Assembly: GCA_031277165.1 (NCBI GenBank) | Contig: JAISLT010000014.1 | Coordinates: forward strand, 1-37,689 | DNA length: 37,689 bases | Direction: 5' to 3' | From: Spirochaetaceae bacterium | Lineage (GTDB): Bacteria > Spirochaetota > Spirochaetia > Treponematales > Breznakiellaceae | Shown here: positions 1 through 8,500 of the stretch, piece by piece | How positions within the stretch are numbered: position 1 is the first letter of the stretch | How the letters are laid out: each line of letters begins with the position of its first letter | Translations under genes and position numbers: made by a program | Notes under the pieces: generated by a model | The model's input: only the letters and a program-made list of their open reading frames with translations | Database searches by the model: none | What the model was told of the DNA's origin: nothing

Positions 1-1128
1 AAAACCGAAGACCTTCCATATCCACAGGCTGAACCGCAGCACCTCCCGAATCTCGCTTTCCATCTGCGCGGGGGTACAGAAAATGTGGGCGTCGTCCTGG
101 GTAAAGCCCCGGACCCGCAACAGCCCGTGAAGGACGCCGCTACGCTCGTAACGGTACACAGTTCCCAGTTCCGCCCAGCGCAGGGGCAGGTCCCGGTAAC
201 TCCGCTGGGCGTTTTTGTAGATCATAATATGAAAGGGACAGTTCATCGGTTTGATGATATAGTCCTGGTTGTCGATTTCCATGGGGCTGTACATATTGGA
301 CTTGTAAAAACCCAGGTGGCCCGATGTTTCCCAAAGCCAGCTTTTTCCTATATGGGGCGTATAGAGGATTTCGTAGCCGTTCCGGTAATGTTCGGCGCGC
401 CAGAAATTTTCGACGGCCACCCTCATGCGGCCCCCGTTGGGATGCCAGTAGATAAGCCCCGCGCCGGCTTCTTCGTGGGTGGAAAAAAGGTCCAGGTCTT
501 TGCCGACGCGGCGGTGATCCCGCTTTTCCACTTCTTCCAGAAAGGCCAGATATGCCTTAAGGTCCTTGGGATTTTCCCAGGCGGTTCCGTAAACGCGGGT
601 CAGCATGGGCCTCTTTTCGTCACCCCGCCAATAGGCCCCGGCTATGCTCTGGAGCTTAAAGGCCGCCGAGTTGATTTCCCTGGTGTTTTGCACATGGGGG
701 CCCCGGCAAAGATCCGCCCAGACACATTTCCCCGCGTCCGGCCCGGAACTTTCGCGGTTTTCGTACACCGAAATCGCCTCGTCCGGGGGAAGCTCATTGA
801 TCAGCTCGGTTTTGAAAGGCTCGGCGGCAAAGCGCGAAAGGGCCTCGTCCCGGCTCAATTCAACCCGGACCATATCCTGTTTTGAGTCGATGATCCGTTT
901 CATCTCCGCCTCAATGGCCGGAAGGTCTTCGGCGGCCAGGGGGGGCTTCCCATCCTCCCTGGGGAGAAATAAAAAGTCGTAGTAAAAGCCGTTTTCGATT
1001 GAAGGGCCTATGGCGGCTTTGGTTCCGGGAAAAAGCCTGGTCACCGCCTGGGCCATGATATGGCTTACCGAGTGGCGAAGGCGTTCAAGTTTTTCCTGCT
1101 GATTGTTCTTTGACTGATTATCTGACAT
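1..1128 (-). CDS. thrS: Threonyl-tRNA synthetase, 5' part (C-terminal end lies outside the window)
   Basis: Charges tRNA-Thr with threonine in the cytoplasm. The reverse strand is open from an ATG at 1128 to the left edge (376 codons, no stop). The editing domain is seen directly: HSVSHIMAQAV near residue 22 (the HxxxH metal/editing motif) and CRGPHVQNT further on. The catalytic core follows, with MNCPFHIMIY carrying the zinc-ligand Cys and the motif-2 region RYERSGVLHGLLRVRGF with its FTQDDAHIFC continuation. The protein starts almost directly at the editing domain, so the roughly 60-residue N-terminal TGS domain of most bacterial ThrRS is absent. As far as I recall, shorter TGS-less ThrRS are usual in spirochaetes. 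It is transcribed divergently from the gene at 1219. The identity is very secure; the full length is unknown because the core domain's end and the anticodon-binding domain are off the window. Confidence 0.97.
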   Translation of the reverse strand, partial: MSDNQSKNNQQEKLERLRHSVSHIMAQAVTRLFPGTKAAIGPSIENGFYYDFLFLPREDGKPPLAAEDLPAIEAEMKRIIDSKQDMVRVELSRDEALSRFAAEPFKTELINELPPDEAISVYENRESSGPDAGKCVWADLCRGPHVQNTREINSAAFKLQSIAGAYWRGDEKRPMLTRVYGTAWENPKDLKAYLAFLEEVEKRDHRRVGKDLDLFSTHEEAGAGLIYWHPNGGRMRVAVENFWRAEHYRNGYEILYTPHIGKSWLWETSGHLGFYKSNMYSPMEIDNQDYIIKPMNCPFHIMIYKNAQRSYRDLPLRWAELGTVYRYERSGVLHGLLRVRGFTQDDAHIFCTPAQMESEIREVLRFSLWIWKVFGF

Positions 1129-1143
1129 GGGGTACCTTTCCGG

Positions 1144-1172
1144 TTTATAGCAAAAAAACCGGAATGGGTCAA
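1144..1172 (-). promoter_or_regulatory. Sigma70-type promoter of thrS
   Basis: Read on the minus strand: TTGACC (1172-1167), a 17-nt spacer, TATAAA (1149-1144). The start codon is 15 nt beyond the -10 box, so the leader would be about 9 nt with only an AAAGG-like ribosome site. Confidence 0.7.
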
Positions 1173-1182
1173 GGGGGGCGCG

Positions 1183-1212
1183 TTGACAACTAAACGCCAA
1201 TAATAGTAAATT
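1183..1212 (+). promoter_or_regulatory. Sigma70-type promoter, probably giving a leaderless mRNA
   Basis: TTGACA (1183-1188), an 18-nt spacer, TAAATT (1207-1212). Only 6 nt separate the -10 box from the ATG at 1219 and there is no Shine-Dalgarno, so transcription should start at or next to the A of the ATG. Its -35 lies 10 bp from the -35 of the divergent thrS promoter. Confidence 0.55.
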
Positions 1213-1218
1213 CTTCCC

Positions 1219-1797
1219 ATGACCGAAGAAATTTCCCGTGAACCGGAAATGGGGCGGACCTTTGAAAAGGTCTGGGCCATGTTTCAGGAGACTGACCTCA
1301 AGTTCAAGGAAACCGACCGCAGGTTTAAAGAAACTGACCTCAAATTTCAGGAAACCGACCGCAAGATAAGCAAGCTGGGGAGCCGTATCGGCGACTTGGT
1401 GGAAGAGCTTATCGCCCCCAATATCCTTGAAAAGTTCAACAAATTGGGGTATGTCTTTGGGAAAGCAGGCTTCAATGTCCGGTACCGGGACACCCGGGGC
1501 GCGTACATTACCGAAGTTGACATTCTTCTTGAAAACGGGGACACCGCCCTGGCGGTGGAGGTAAAAACCACCCTCACGGACAACGACGTGCGGGATCATG
1601 TACGGCGTATGGAGAAGCTCAGGAGCTATGCCGATGAGCATCAGGACAAGAGAAAACTCCTTGGGGCGGTGGCCGGCGCCATAGCCGCTGATGAGGTAAA
1701 GGCCCTTGCAATAAAGAACGGATTTTTTGTTTTGGAACAGTCCGGGGATACGGTCAAAATCAGCGTTCCTGAAGACTTTAAACCCAGGGAATGGTAA
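1219..1797 (+). CDS. Coiled-coil protein with PD-(D/E)XK nuclease-like domain (DUF3782-like)
   Basis: 192 aa, function unknown. Residues 24-51 are four consecutive heptads beginning ETD (ETDLKFK, ETDRRFK, ETDLKFQ, ETDRKIS), predicting a coiled coil. The C-terminal two thirds look like a restriction-endonuclease-like fold: an acidic EVDILLENGD segment followed by AVEVKTTL, i.e. the D...ExK arrangement of PD-(D/E)XK enzymes. Small proteins of this build (coiled coil plus DUF3782/PD-(D/E)XK) are common in cyanobacteria and treponemes, and I know of no assigned role. No methyltransferase or specificity subunit is nearby, so a restriction system is not supported. The ATG at 1219 has no Shine-Dalgarno and lies 6 nt after a -10 box. 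The next ATG (codon 11) would remove only ten residues, so the start is slightly uncertain. Confidence 0.75.
   Translation: MTEEISREPEMGRTFEKVWAMFQETDLKFKETDRRFKETDLKFQETDRKISKLGSRIGDLVEELIAPNILEKFNKLGYVFGKAGFNVRYRDTRGAYITEVDILLENGDTALAVEVKTTLTDNDVRDHVRRMEKLRSYADEHQDKRKLLGAVAGAIAADEVKALAIKNGFFVLEQSGDTVKISVPEDFKPREW
1288..1371 (+). repeat. Four in-frame 21-bp tandem repeats encoding ETD heptads
   Basis: Four 21-bp units (1288, 1309, 1330, 1351) each encode one heptad starting Glu-Thr-Asp. Units 1 and 3 (ETDLKF) and units 2 and 4 (ETDR) resemble each other more than their neighbours, as expected from duplication of a 42-bp pair. Unit number could vary between strains without breaking the frame. 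Confidence 0.85.
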
Positions 1798-1933
1798 AGG
1801 CAAGCCCCGCCGGAACCCGACGCCCCGGCAGGCGGCGCAGGAACTGCCGCTTTATAGCCCTCAGTAGTCCATACCTGCCTACGGACGCAAACGTCCCGCT
1901 ATGGTTAGATTTAACGGGGCGCAATGCGTATCC

Positions 1934-1962
1934 TTGCAAGAAATTCCTTATTCGGGTAGAAT
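1934..1962 (+). promoter_or_regulatory. Candidate sigma70 promoter for the repeat protein at 2074
   Basis: TTGCAA (1934-1939), 17-nt spacer, TAGAAT (1957-1962). This gives a leader of about 105 nt that contains the hairpin at 1996-2018 and an AAGGAG ribosome site just before 2074. The rest of the 1798-2073 gap shows nothing recognisable. Confidence 0.5.
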
Positions 1963-1995
1963 GGTTTTGTTATGGCGGTCCCGTGGGAAAGTCCG

Positions 1996-2018
1996 GCAGC
2001 CTGTCCAAGACAGGTTGC
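1996..2018 (+). other. Hairpin in the leader of the repeat protein
   Basis: GCAGCCTGTC (1996-2005), loop CAA, GACAGGTTGC (2009-2018): ten pairs with one G-T. No T-run follows, so it is not an intrinsic terminator. It may affect mRNA stability or leader structure. Confidence 0.5.
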
Positions 2019-2073
2019 GGCGAAACCTCTTCCGTGGACAAAAGCCTGTTTTTACAAGTTTTAAGGAGAAAAT

Positions 2074-3000
2074 ATGAAGAAGATTTTGACCATCGCTGTG
2101 GTTCTTGCCGGCCTTACGCTGGTAAGCTACCCCGGCCTCGCCCAAGGGGACGGCTCTGCCGCACCCGCCGTCTATGTGGCCGGGAATTATTATCCCCAGG
2201 GAGAGATGGGCCCCACTTTTCCCTGTTACTGGAAAAACGGGACCAGAATTGACCTTTCCCGGGATGGCCTTGCCACCGGTATCGCCGTGTCCGGCGGATC
2301 GGTTTACGTGAGTGGAAGGAACGGCTACTGGAAAGACAAAACCAAAATTAACTTTACCGGAACAGCGGCTCAAACCACCGGCATTGCCGTATCCGGCGGA
2401 TCGGTTTACGTGAGTGGATGGTATCAGGCCGACAGTATTAAGATCTGTTACTGGAAAGACGGGACCAGAATCGACCTTCCCGAAGCAGATGCTCAGACCA
2501 CCGGCATTGCCGTATCCGACGGATCGGTTTATATATCCGGGTATTATGGTAACGCCGTCAAGACGCCCAGGACGCCCTGTTACTGGAAAGACGGGGTTAG
2601 GCATGACCTTCCCTTTACCGGAAAAGATGGCCGGGCCACCGGTATTGCCGTGTCCGACGGATCGGTTTACGTGGCCGGGTTTTATGGCTCAACGCCCTGT
2701 TACTGGAAAGACGGGACCAGAATCGACCTTCCCATCGGAAAAACTCCCTTTACCTACGGCATCACCGTATCCGGCGGATCGGTCTATGTGTCCGGGGGTA
2801 ATAGTGGGTACTGGAAAGACGGGGCCAGAATCGACTTTCCCGAAACAGACATGTATACCATGTACATCGCCGTATCCGGCGGATCGGTCTATGTGGCCGG
2901 GAAGAATAACTGGAAACCCTGTTACTGGAAAGACGGGGTTAGGCATGATCTTCCCGTTACCGGAGAGGGTGATGTTTCCGGTATCGTCGTAGTGGAATAG
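2074..3000 (+). CDS. Secreted seven-repeat protein, predicted seven-bladed beta-propeller
   Basis: 308 aa. An N-terminal signal peptide (MKKILTIAVVLAGLTLV..., cleavage probably near LAQ-GD at residues 22-25) indicates export. From residue 33 there are seven repeats of about 34-46 residues, each running VY[VI][AS]G - variable - YWK(D/N)(G/K)x(R/K)x(D/N)[LF] - variable - GI(A/T)VS(G/D)GS. Seven short beta-rich repeats with Trp and Gly anchors fit a seven-bladed propeller. The C-terminus ends in an extra strand-like SGIVVVE that could close the ring. Repeat sequence is very similar between copies, while the variable segments hold most differences. Strong AAGGAG ribosome site. Function is not known; similar YWK-repeat proteins occur as secreted or surface proteins in treponemes and Bacteroidetes. 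Ligand binding or a surface role is inference only. Confidence 0.8.
   Translation: MKKILTIAVVLAGLTLVSYPGLAQGDGSAAPAVYVAGNYYPQGEMGPTFPCYWKNGTRIDLSRDGLATGIAVSGGSVYVSGRNGYWKDKTKINFTGTAAQTTGIAVSGGSVYVSGWYQADSIKICYWKDGTRIDLPEADAQTTGIAVSDGSVYISGYYGNAVKTPRTPCYWKDGVRHDLPFTGKDGRATGIAVSDGSVYVAGFYGSTPCYWKDGTRIDLPIGKTPFTYGITVSGGSVYVSGGNSGYWKDGARIDFPETDMYTMYIAVSGGSVYVAGKNNWKPCYWKDGVRHDLPVTGEGDVSGIVVVE
2170..2997 (+). repeat. Seven tandem coding repeats (about 102-138 bp) of the propeller-like protein
   Basis: The DNA is repeated as well as the protein: blocks such as TACTGGAAAGACGGG and TCCGGCGGATCGGT recur nearly unchanged in most units. Such nucleotide identity points to recent internal duplication or gene conversion, and would allow unit gain or loss by recombination. 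Confidence 0.85.
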
Positions 3001-3014
3001 GCGTAATTTGCTGC

Positions 3015-3076
3015 GGAGTTTTGCGACAGGCGAGCGTTGTTTGAAAAGGAATAGCGGTTTGACATCGCAAAACTCC
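3015..3076. other. Long-loop inverted repeat downstream of the repeat protein
   Basis: GGAGTTTTGCGA (3015-3026) and its exact complement TCGCAAAACTCC (3065-3076) form a 12-bp stem around a 38-nt loop. No T-run follows. It may end or protect the 2074-3000 transcript. Apart from this and the promoter at 3186, the 3001-3300 gap holds nothing I recognise. Confidence 0.5.
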
Positions 3077-3185
3077 ATGCCTTCCTCACGGGCGGTACAG
3101 CACCCGTACATGATTCGCCGGATGCCTTTGCCCGGATAGGGGTGGCAGCCCGGTACGTATTGCCTCAATTATTCATCCGCTTTTC

Positions 3186-3214
3186 TTGACAAATTCACCG
3201 GGGCCTTCTAGACT
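3186..3214 (+). promoter_or_regulatory. Sigma70 promoter of the orphan ABC ATPase
   Basis: TTGACA (3186-3191), 17-nt spacer, TAGACT (3209-3214). The leader to the ATG at 3301 would be about 80 nt. Confidence 0.7.
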
Positions 3215-3300
3215 TATCTTAAGCTATTTATGGAAGAGCGCCTGTGCGTAGAATGTCTTTCTATACTATGGTGTATATTTTAGAATAATTGGAGCGGATC

Positions 3301-4410
3301 ATGGCAAAAGTCGAGCTAAGAAATATTTCCAAGATATACGAAGGCGGCATCAAAGCGGTGGATGATGTCAATATTACCGTGGAAGACAAGGAATTTGTGG
3401 TCTTTGTCGGACCCTCGGGATGCGGCAAGTCCACCACCCTGCGGATGGTCGCCGGTCTGGAGGATATTACCGAAGGCAGCCTCTATATCGACGATGAAAA
3501 AATGAACGACGTACCCCCCAAAGACAGGAATATTGCCATGGTCTTTCAAAACTATGCCTTGTATCCCCACATGTCGGTGTACGAAAACATGGCCTTCGGA
3601 CTTAAAATAAAAAGGGTTCCCAAGGCCGACATTGACAAGCGGGTCCACGAGGTGGCAAAAATTCTCGATATAGAAAAATTTCTGGATCGCAAACCCAGGG
3701 CCCTTTCCGGCGGACAGCGCCAGCGGGTAGCCGTGGGCAGGGCTATTGTGCGGAACCCCAAGGTATTTCTCTTTGACGAGCCCCTTTCCAACCTGGACGC
3801 TAAACTGCGGGTCCAGATGCGGGCGGAGCTGTCGGACCTTCACCTGCGGCTTAACGCCACGATGATCTACGTGACCCACGACCAGGTAGAGGCCATGACC
3901 ATGGCGGATAAAATTGTGGTGATGAAGGACGGCAGGGTCCAGCAAATAGGGAGTCCCCTCCACCTGTACAACCATCCGGCCAATAAATTTGTCGCGGGCT
4001 TTATCGGATCGCCGCCTATGAACTTCCTTTCCTTAAAGGTGGCGGATAAAAACGGCCTTGTCCTGGCCGGAGACGGCTGCGAACTGCGGCCCCCGGCGGA
4101 ATGCGGGGAACCGCTAAAAACGCATCTGAACAAAACGGTATATTTTGGCATTAGGCCGGAGGATCTTAGTTATGTCGAGGGTTCCGAAGAAAACACCATA
4201 TCCGCAAAAATTACCGTGGTAGAACCCCTGGGGGCGGATATACACCTGTGGCTCCTGGCGGGAACCCAGCCCCTGGTTGCCCGGACCGGGCCCAGCCGCA
4301 GCTTTAAAGTGGGGGATACGGTGAACTTCCGGGCAGATATGTCAAAGGCCCAATTTTTTGACCGGGAAACGGAACTGACGCTTTTGCCGGCGGGTAATAC
4401 GCCGGGTTAA
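3301..4410 (+). CDS. Sugar ABC transporter ATP-binding protein, MalK/UgpC/MsmK family
   Basis: 369 aa cytoplasmic ATPase energising a binding-protein-dependent sugar importer. Walker A GPSGCGKST (residues 37-45), Q-loop VFQNYALYPH, signature LSGGQRQRV (about 135), Walker B VFLFDEP (D159, E160), D-loop SNLDAKLR and H-loop VTHD are all intact. The C-terminal 130 residues form the OB/TOBE regulatory region of CUT1 ATPases (GIRPEDL near residue 280). An in-frame TTG at 3289 would add four residues, but GGAG at 3291-3294 sits correctly for the ATG at 3301. No permease or binding-protein gene adjoins it, so it probably serves several CUT1 transporters encoded elsewhere, as MsmK does in Gram-positives. 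That shared role is inference. Confidence 0.93.
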   Translation: MAKVELRNISKIYEGGIKAVDDVNITVEDKEFVVFVGPSGCGKSTTLRMVAGLEDITEGSLYIDDEKMNDVPPKDRNIAMVFQNYALYPHMSVYENMAFGLKIKRVPKADIDKRVHEVAKILDIEKFLDRKPRALSGGQRQRVAVGRAIVRNPKVFLFDEPLSNLDAKLRVQMRAELSDLHLRLNATMIYVTHDQVEAMTMADKIVVMKDGRVQQIGSPLHLYNHPANKFVAGFIGSPPMNFLSLKVADKNGLVLAGDGCELRPPAECGEPLKTHLNKTVYFGIRPEDLSYVEGSEENTISAKITVVEPLGADIHLWLLAGTQPLVARTGPSRSFKVGDTVNFRADMSKAQFFDRETELTLLPAGNTPG

Positions 4411-4428
4411 AGATTCAAAGAAACCCCA

Positions 4429-4457
4429 TTGGAAAAATCCCGATAAAATCCTATGAT
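4429..4457 (+). promoter_or_regulatory. Candidate promoter of the FliG paralogue, probably leaderless
   Basis: TTGGAA (4429-4434), 17-nt spacer, TATGAT (4452-4457), followed after 5 nt by the ATG at 4463. There is no Shine-Dalgarno before the ATG. Confidence 0.5.
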
Positions 4458-4462
4458 AAGCC

Positions 4463-5548
4463 ATGGGAGAGGAACAAACGCCGGCCCTTCCGGGGTTTCT
4501 TAAAACATCCGCAAAACCGGAAAAGGCCGAGTCCAAGGTCCGCAGGGTTGCCAAATTCCTTACTATTATAGGAACCCGCCAGGCGGCGGAAATTCTGTCC
4601 CGGCTTCCTCCGGATCAAATAGAAGCTATTTCCAAAGAAATTGCCGGCCTTAGCGAAATAGGCCCGGAAGAACGGCACTTGGTGCTGAAGGAATTCAGTT
4701 CCCTCCTGTCTTCCCCCTACAGCCAGGGGGAAGACAGCTCCGGGGGCATAGAGGCGGCCCGGCGGATCCTCTATGGAGCCTTTGGACCGGACCGGGGAGA
4801 GCAGATCCTGATTAAGGCGGCGCCGGAGGCCAAACCCAATCCCTTTGGTTTTCTGGAGGATTTTTCCCCCGAACAGATCGCCCTGCTTTTTAAAGAAGAA
4901 TCTTCCTCGGCGGCGGCCCTGGTTTTTTCCCGGCTTCCTCCCAAATTATCCGCCCAGGCCTTGGGTGGTTTTACCGGTAAAAAAAAGCTGGAAATTTTTC
5001 AGCATATAGCCAGGCAAAGCGCCGTTTCGCCCGAAATACTGGAACAGGTGGCGGGGGCGCTTCGGGAAAAGGCCCGGCACATAGCTAAAATAGCCAGGAA
5101 CGAAGAGGCCGGATTTGACGGCATGCAGGCCCTGGCGGCAATTCTAAAATCCTCCGAACTGGAATTTGGGGATCACATCCTTAAGGAATTGGAAATGGAG
5201 GATCCGGCACTGGGAAAACAGCTTAAAGACCGGATCTATACCCTTACGGATGTGCTTAAGGCGGCGGATCTGCCCCTGCAAAAAAAACTTGCCGGCATGG
5301 ACAACCGGGACATTATACCGCTGCTTAAGGCCATGACCGGAACCGAAGAAACCGCCGCCTTTAGAGAGAAAATTCTAAGCAATCTTTCCCAGGGCCGGCG
5401 GAACGAAATTCTGGAGGAAGAAGAAATAACCGGTCCCGTTCCCCGGAAGGATGTGGAAACCGCCGCGGCGGCGTTTTTGGCGTGGTTTAGACAGGGCCGG
5501 GAAGAGGGCAGGATCCTTATGATAAACGGCGAGGACCTGGTCATATAG
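4463..5548 (+). CDS. fliG: Divergent flagellar motor switch protein FliG paralogue (FliG1-like)
   Basis: 361 aa. The three-part FliG layout is visible: N-terminal VRRVAKFLTIIGTRQAAEILSRL region (about 25-120), a middle ARM domain (about 125-210), and a C-terminal domain (about 255-345) starting IYTLTDVLKAADLPLQKKLAGMDNRD, with a KILSNLSQGRRNEILEEEE helix matching the charged torque helix of FliG. Spirochaetes usually have two FliGs, FliG2 in the fli operon and FliG1 elsewhere. This copy is not in a flagellar cluster, so FliG1 is the better match. The middle-domain EHPQ motif that contacts FliM is replaced by EESS (in LLFKEESSSAAALVF), so rotor binding may differ. The gene is preceded by an orphan ATPase and followed after 30 nt by an M16 protease, with no flagellar neighbours. 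The family assignment is firm; a direct role in torque is uncertain. Confidence 0.85.
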   Translation: MGEEQTPALPGFLKTSAKPEKAESKVRRVAKFLTIIGTRQAAEILSRLPPDQIEAISKEIAGLSEIGPEERHLVLKEFSSLLSSPYSQGEDSSGGIEAARRILYGAFGPDRGEQILIKAAPEAKPNPFGFLEDFSPEQIALLFKEESSSAAALVFSRLPPKLSAQALGGFTGKKKLEIFQHIARQSAVSPEILEQVAGALREKARHIAKIARNEEAGFDGMQALAAILKSSELEFGDHILKELEMEDPALGKQLKDRIYTLTDVLKAADLPLQKKLAGMDNRDIIPLLKAMTGTEETAAFREKILSNLSQGRRNEILEEEEITGPVPRKDVETAAAAFLAWFRQGREEGRILMINGEDLVI

Positions 5549-5578
5549 CCGGTTGTATACTAGATTAAGGAAGAAATC

Positions 5579-8500
5579 ATGTTGGATAAGGGCGGCACGG
5601 TAAGCGGGTTTACAATTCTTGATGTACTGGAGCTGGAAGAAATGAAGGCCCGGGGGATCTGGGCCAGGCATAAAAGCGGAGCGGAGCTTTTTCATGTCTT
5701 AAACAGCGACCCGGAAAACCTGTTTGGCTTTGCCTTTGCCACGGCCCCGGAGGATTCCACCGGCGCTCCCCATATCCTGGAACATTCGGTACTCTGCGGT
5801 TCGGAGCATTATCCCCTAAAGGACGCTTTCCTGGTCCTTGCCCAGGGGAGCCTGCAGACCTTTCTTAATGCCTGGACCTTTCCGGACAAGACCGTATATC
5901 CCGCCAGTTCGGTAAACGAAAAAGACTATTTTAACCTTATGGGGGTTTACGCCGATGCGGTGTTCCGTCCCCTGCTTTCAGAATGGACCTTTTTGCAGGA
6001 AGGGTGGCGGCTTGTTCCCGGAAAGAACGGCCTTGAATACACCGGGGTGGTGTACAACGAAATGAAGGGGGCATATTCGTCCATGGACGCATATGCGGGA
6101 CTGTGGTCGGTTAAGGCGGTAATGCCCGGCACCCCCTATGCCTTCGACTCCGGGGGGGATCCCGACTGTATACCGGATCTTAGCCTGGATGGGCTTAGGG
6201 AATTTCACCGGGCCAGGTATGCCCCGGCCAACTGCAGGATATTTCTGGCGGGAAACATTCCCACAGAAACGCAGATGGAGTTCCTGGATAAAAAATGCCT
6301 GGCGGGCCTTGAAGAAGGCATGGCCGCTCCCATGGCGGCTAAAACACCGCGCTGGAATGCCCCCCGGACCCTGCGGATTCCCTGTCCGGGCCAGGAAGAG
6401 GGCCAAAAGCCCCAGCTTATTCTTTCCTGGCTTTGTTCAGACAACGCCGACACTGCAGAAACCGGCGCCCTGGCTTGTCTGACGGAGATACTTCTGGGTC
6501 ACGACGGCGCCCCCCTTATCAGGGCGCTGCTTGAATCCGGTCTGGGGGAGGATCTTTCCCCCGTCACCGGGCTTGAGGGGGAACTGCGGGAAACGGTCTT
6601 TTGTACCGGCCTGCGGGGGATTCGGACGGAGGAGGATGGCATTGAAGGGGCCTGCCGCCGTTTTGAAAGGCTGGTTTTGGACGAACTGGGCCGGCTGGTA
6701 AAAGAGGGTATTCCAAAAGAAGAAATTGAAGCGGCCATGCTTTCCATAGAATTTTCCCATCGGGAAATAAAGCGTTCCCACGGCCCCTATTCATTGGTCT
6801 GGATGCGCCGGGCCCTTAGGGGCTGGCTTTACGGCGCCCGGCCCTGGGAATCGATGCTTTTTGTGCCGAATTTTACCGCCCTCAAGAACCGCCTTTCCGG
6901 CGACAGCCGCTTCTTTGAATCCCTCATCGAAAAATACCTGATCAACAACCCCCACCGTTCCCTTGTGGCCGTTGTGGGCGAGGCCGATTATCTGCCCAAA
7001 AAAGAGGCGGCCCTTTCCAAGCGGCTTAAGGAAAAAGAAGCGGCCCTAAGTAAAAACGAAAAAAAACTGCTGGAAGAAAAGACCGCAGAATTGGAGCGGA
7101 TCCAGGCCGCCGGGGACGATGCGCTAAAAAGCATCCCCCACCTTTCCCGGGGGGACTTAAGGGCCGAAATTGACAGGGTCCCCGCCGAACTGCGGATGCT
7201 GGAAGGGGGAAGCACCGGCCCCATCCCCTGCATGATCCATCCCCTTTTTACCAACGGCATTAGCTATGCGGATCTTGCCTTTCCCGTGGACGTGCTGGAG
7301 CCGGAGGATTACCTCTGGCTGCCCTTCTTTGCCCGGGCGGTGGTTTCCATGGGGCTGCCCGGAATGGACTACGGGGAAGTATCAAGTCTGCTGGCCCGGA
7401 CCACCGGCGGGTTCTATGCCCTGCTGGAAACCGGTTCTGTGGCGCCGCCCCCGGCGGACGCCGGAGGAGAGGATGCGCCGGCGGTTCCTCCGGCCCTGCT
7501 GGGCCGGGACTGGATCATCTACCGGATCAAGGCCCTGGACGAAAAATTTCCCTCCGCGGTGGATTTGGCCCGGCGGCTCATAGGCGAGGCGGATTTTTCC
7601 GATCTTCGCCGGCTGCGGGATCTGGCGGCGGAGATGAAAAACGACGGCGATTCCAGCATAGCCCCCTCGGGCCATAGCTATGCCTCGGGCTGTTCGGGAA
7701 AATACATTTCCCGCTCCCGGGCAGTGGATGAACTGTGGAACGGCATTATCCAGATACCCTTTTCCCACCGGCTGGCGGCCATGGATACGGAAGAACTTCG
7801 GGATCGTATGGTACATATCCGGGAAACGCTTCTTAGGGCGGGATTGTTTCTTAACCTTAGCTGTTCCGCCGAAGCCCTGCCCGGGGCCATGAAAACGGCG
7901 GAAAGCCTCGGTTCCTTCGGCCCCCCGGGGCCGCCGCATCCCCACTGCCGGGGGACGGGCCGGTTTTTCTCCCTTTTTCCGGGAAACCCCCAGGTTGAAG
8001 AAAACCGGCCCCCCAGGGCTGCGGAGGTATACGCCTCCCCATCCCTGCAAATTGGCTTTGCCGCCATGTCCCTTCCCGCGGCCCCCTACGGTTCCCCGGA
8101 ACAGGCGGCGGACCTGGTGTTTTCCCATGAACTTTCCACCGGCCCCCTCTGGGAATCGATTCGGATGCAGGGGGGAGCATACGGGGCCTTTGCCCACCCC
8201 GACAACCTGGAGGGAGTTTTTTCCCTGTCCACCTACCGGGATCCGGATCCGCTCCGTTCCCTGGAGGCTTTTCCCCGGATCTTAAAAACCCGGTATTCCG
8301 GAGGGATCGACGAAGACAGCCTGGAAAAGGCAATTATCGGCGCCTATGCCCGGGAAACCGCCCCCCGAACCCCCGCCGAAAGGGGATTTGCCGAATTTCT
8401 GCGCCGTCTCTACGGTATCGGCAACGCCCACCGCCTTTCCAGGCTTAGGGCGATGATCTCCCTGCAGCCGGAGGATACCGGCGCGGTGGCCCGCCGCCTG

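Noticed and set aside
85..885. 266-aa open frame on the + strand
   Set aside because: It is the antisense shadow of thrS, whose reverse-strand translation shows clear ThrRS motifs across the whole interval.
1219..1797. Restriction-modification or toxin-antitoxin system
   Set aside because: No methyltransferase, specificity subunit or antitoxin-like partner adjoins the nuclease-like gene.
1791..2252. 153-aa open frame spanning the leader of the repeat protein
   Set aside because: No ribosome site, an Arg/Gly/Cys-rich sequence without protein character, and it overlaps the promoter, leader hairpin and signal peptide region of the gene at 2074.
7382..8197. Long reverse-strand open frames inside the M16 protease gene
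   Set aside because: They arise from GC-rich codon use and overlap a continuous 1024-aa protein with conserved catalytic motifs.
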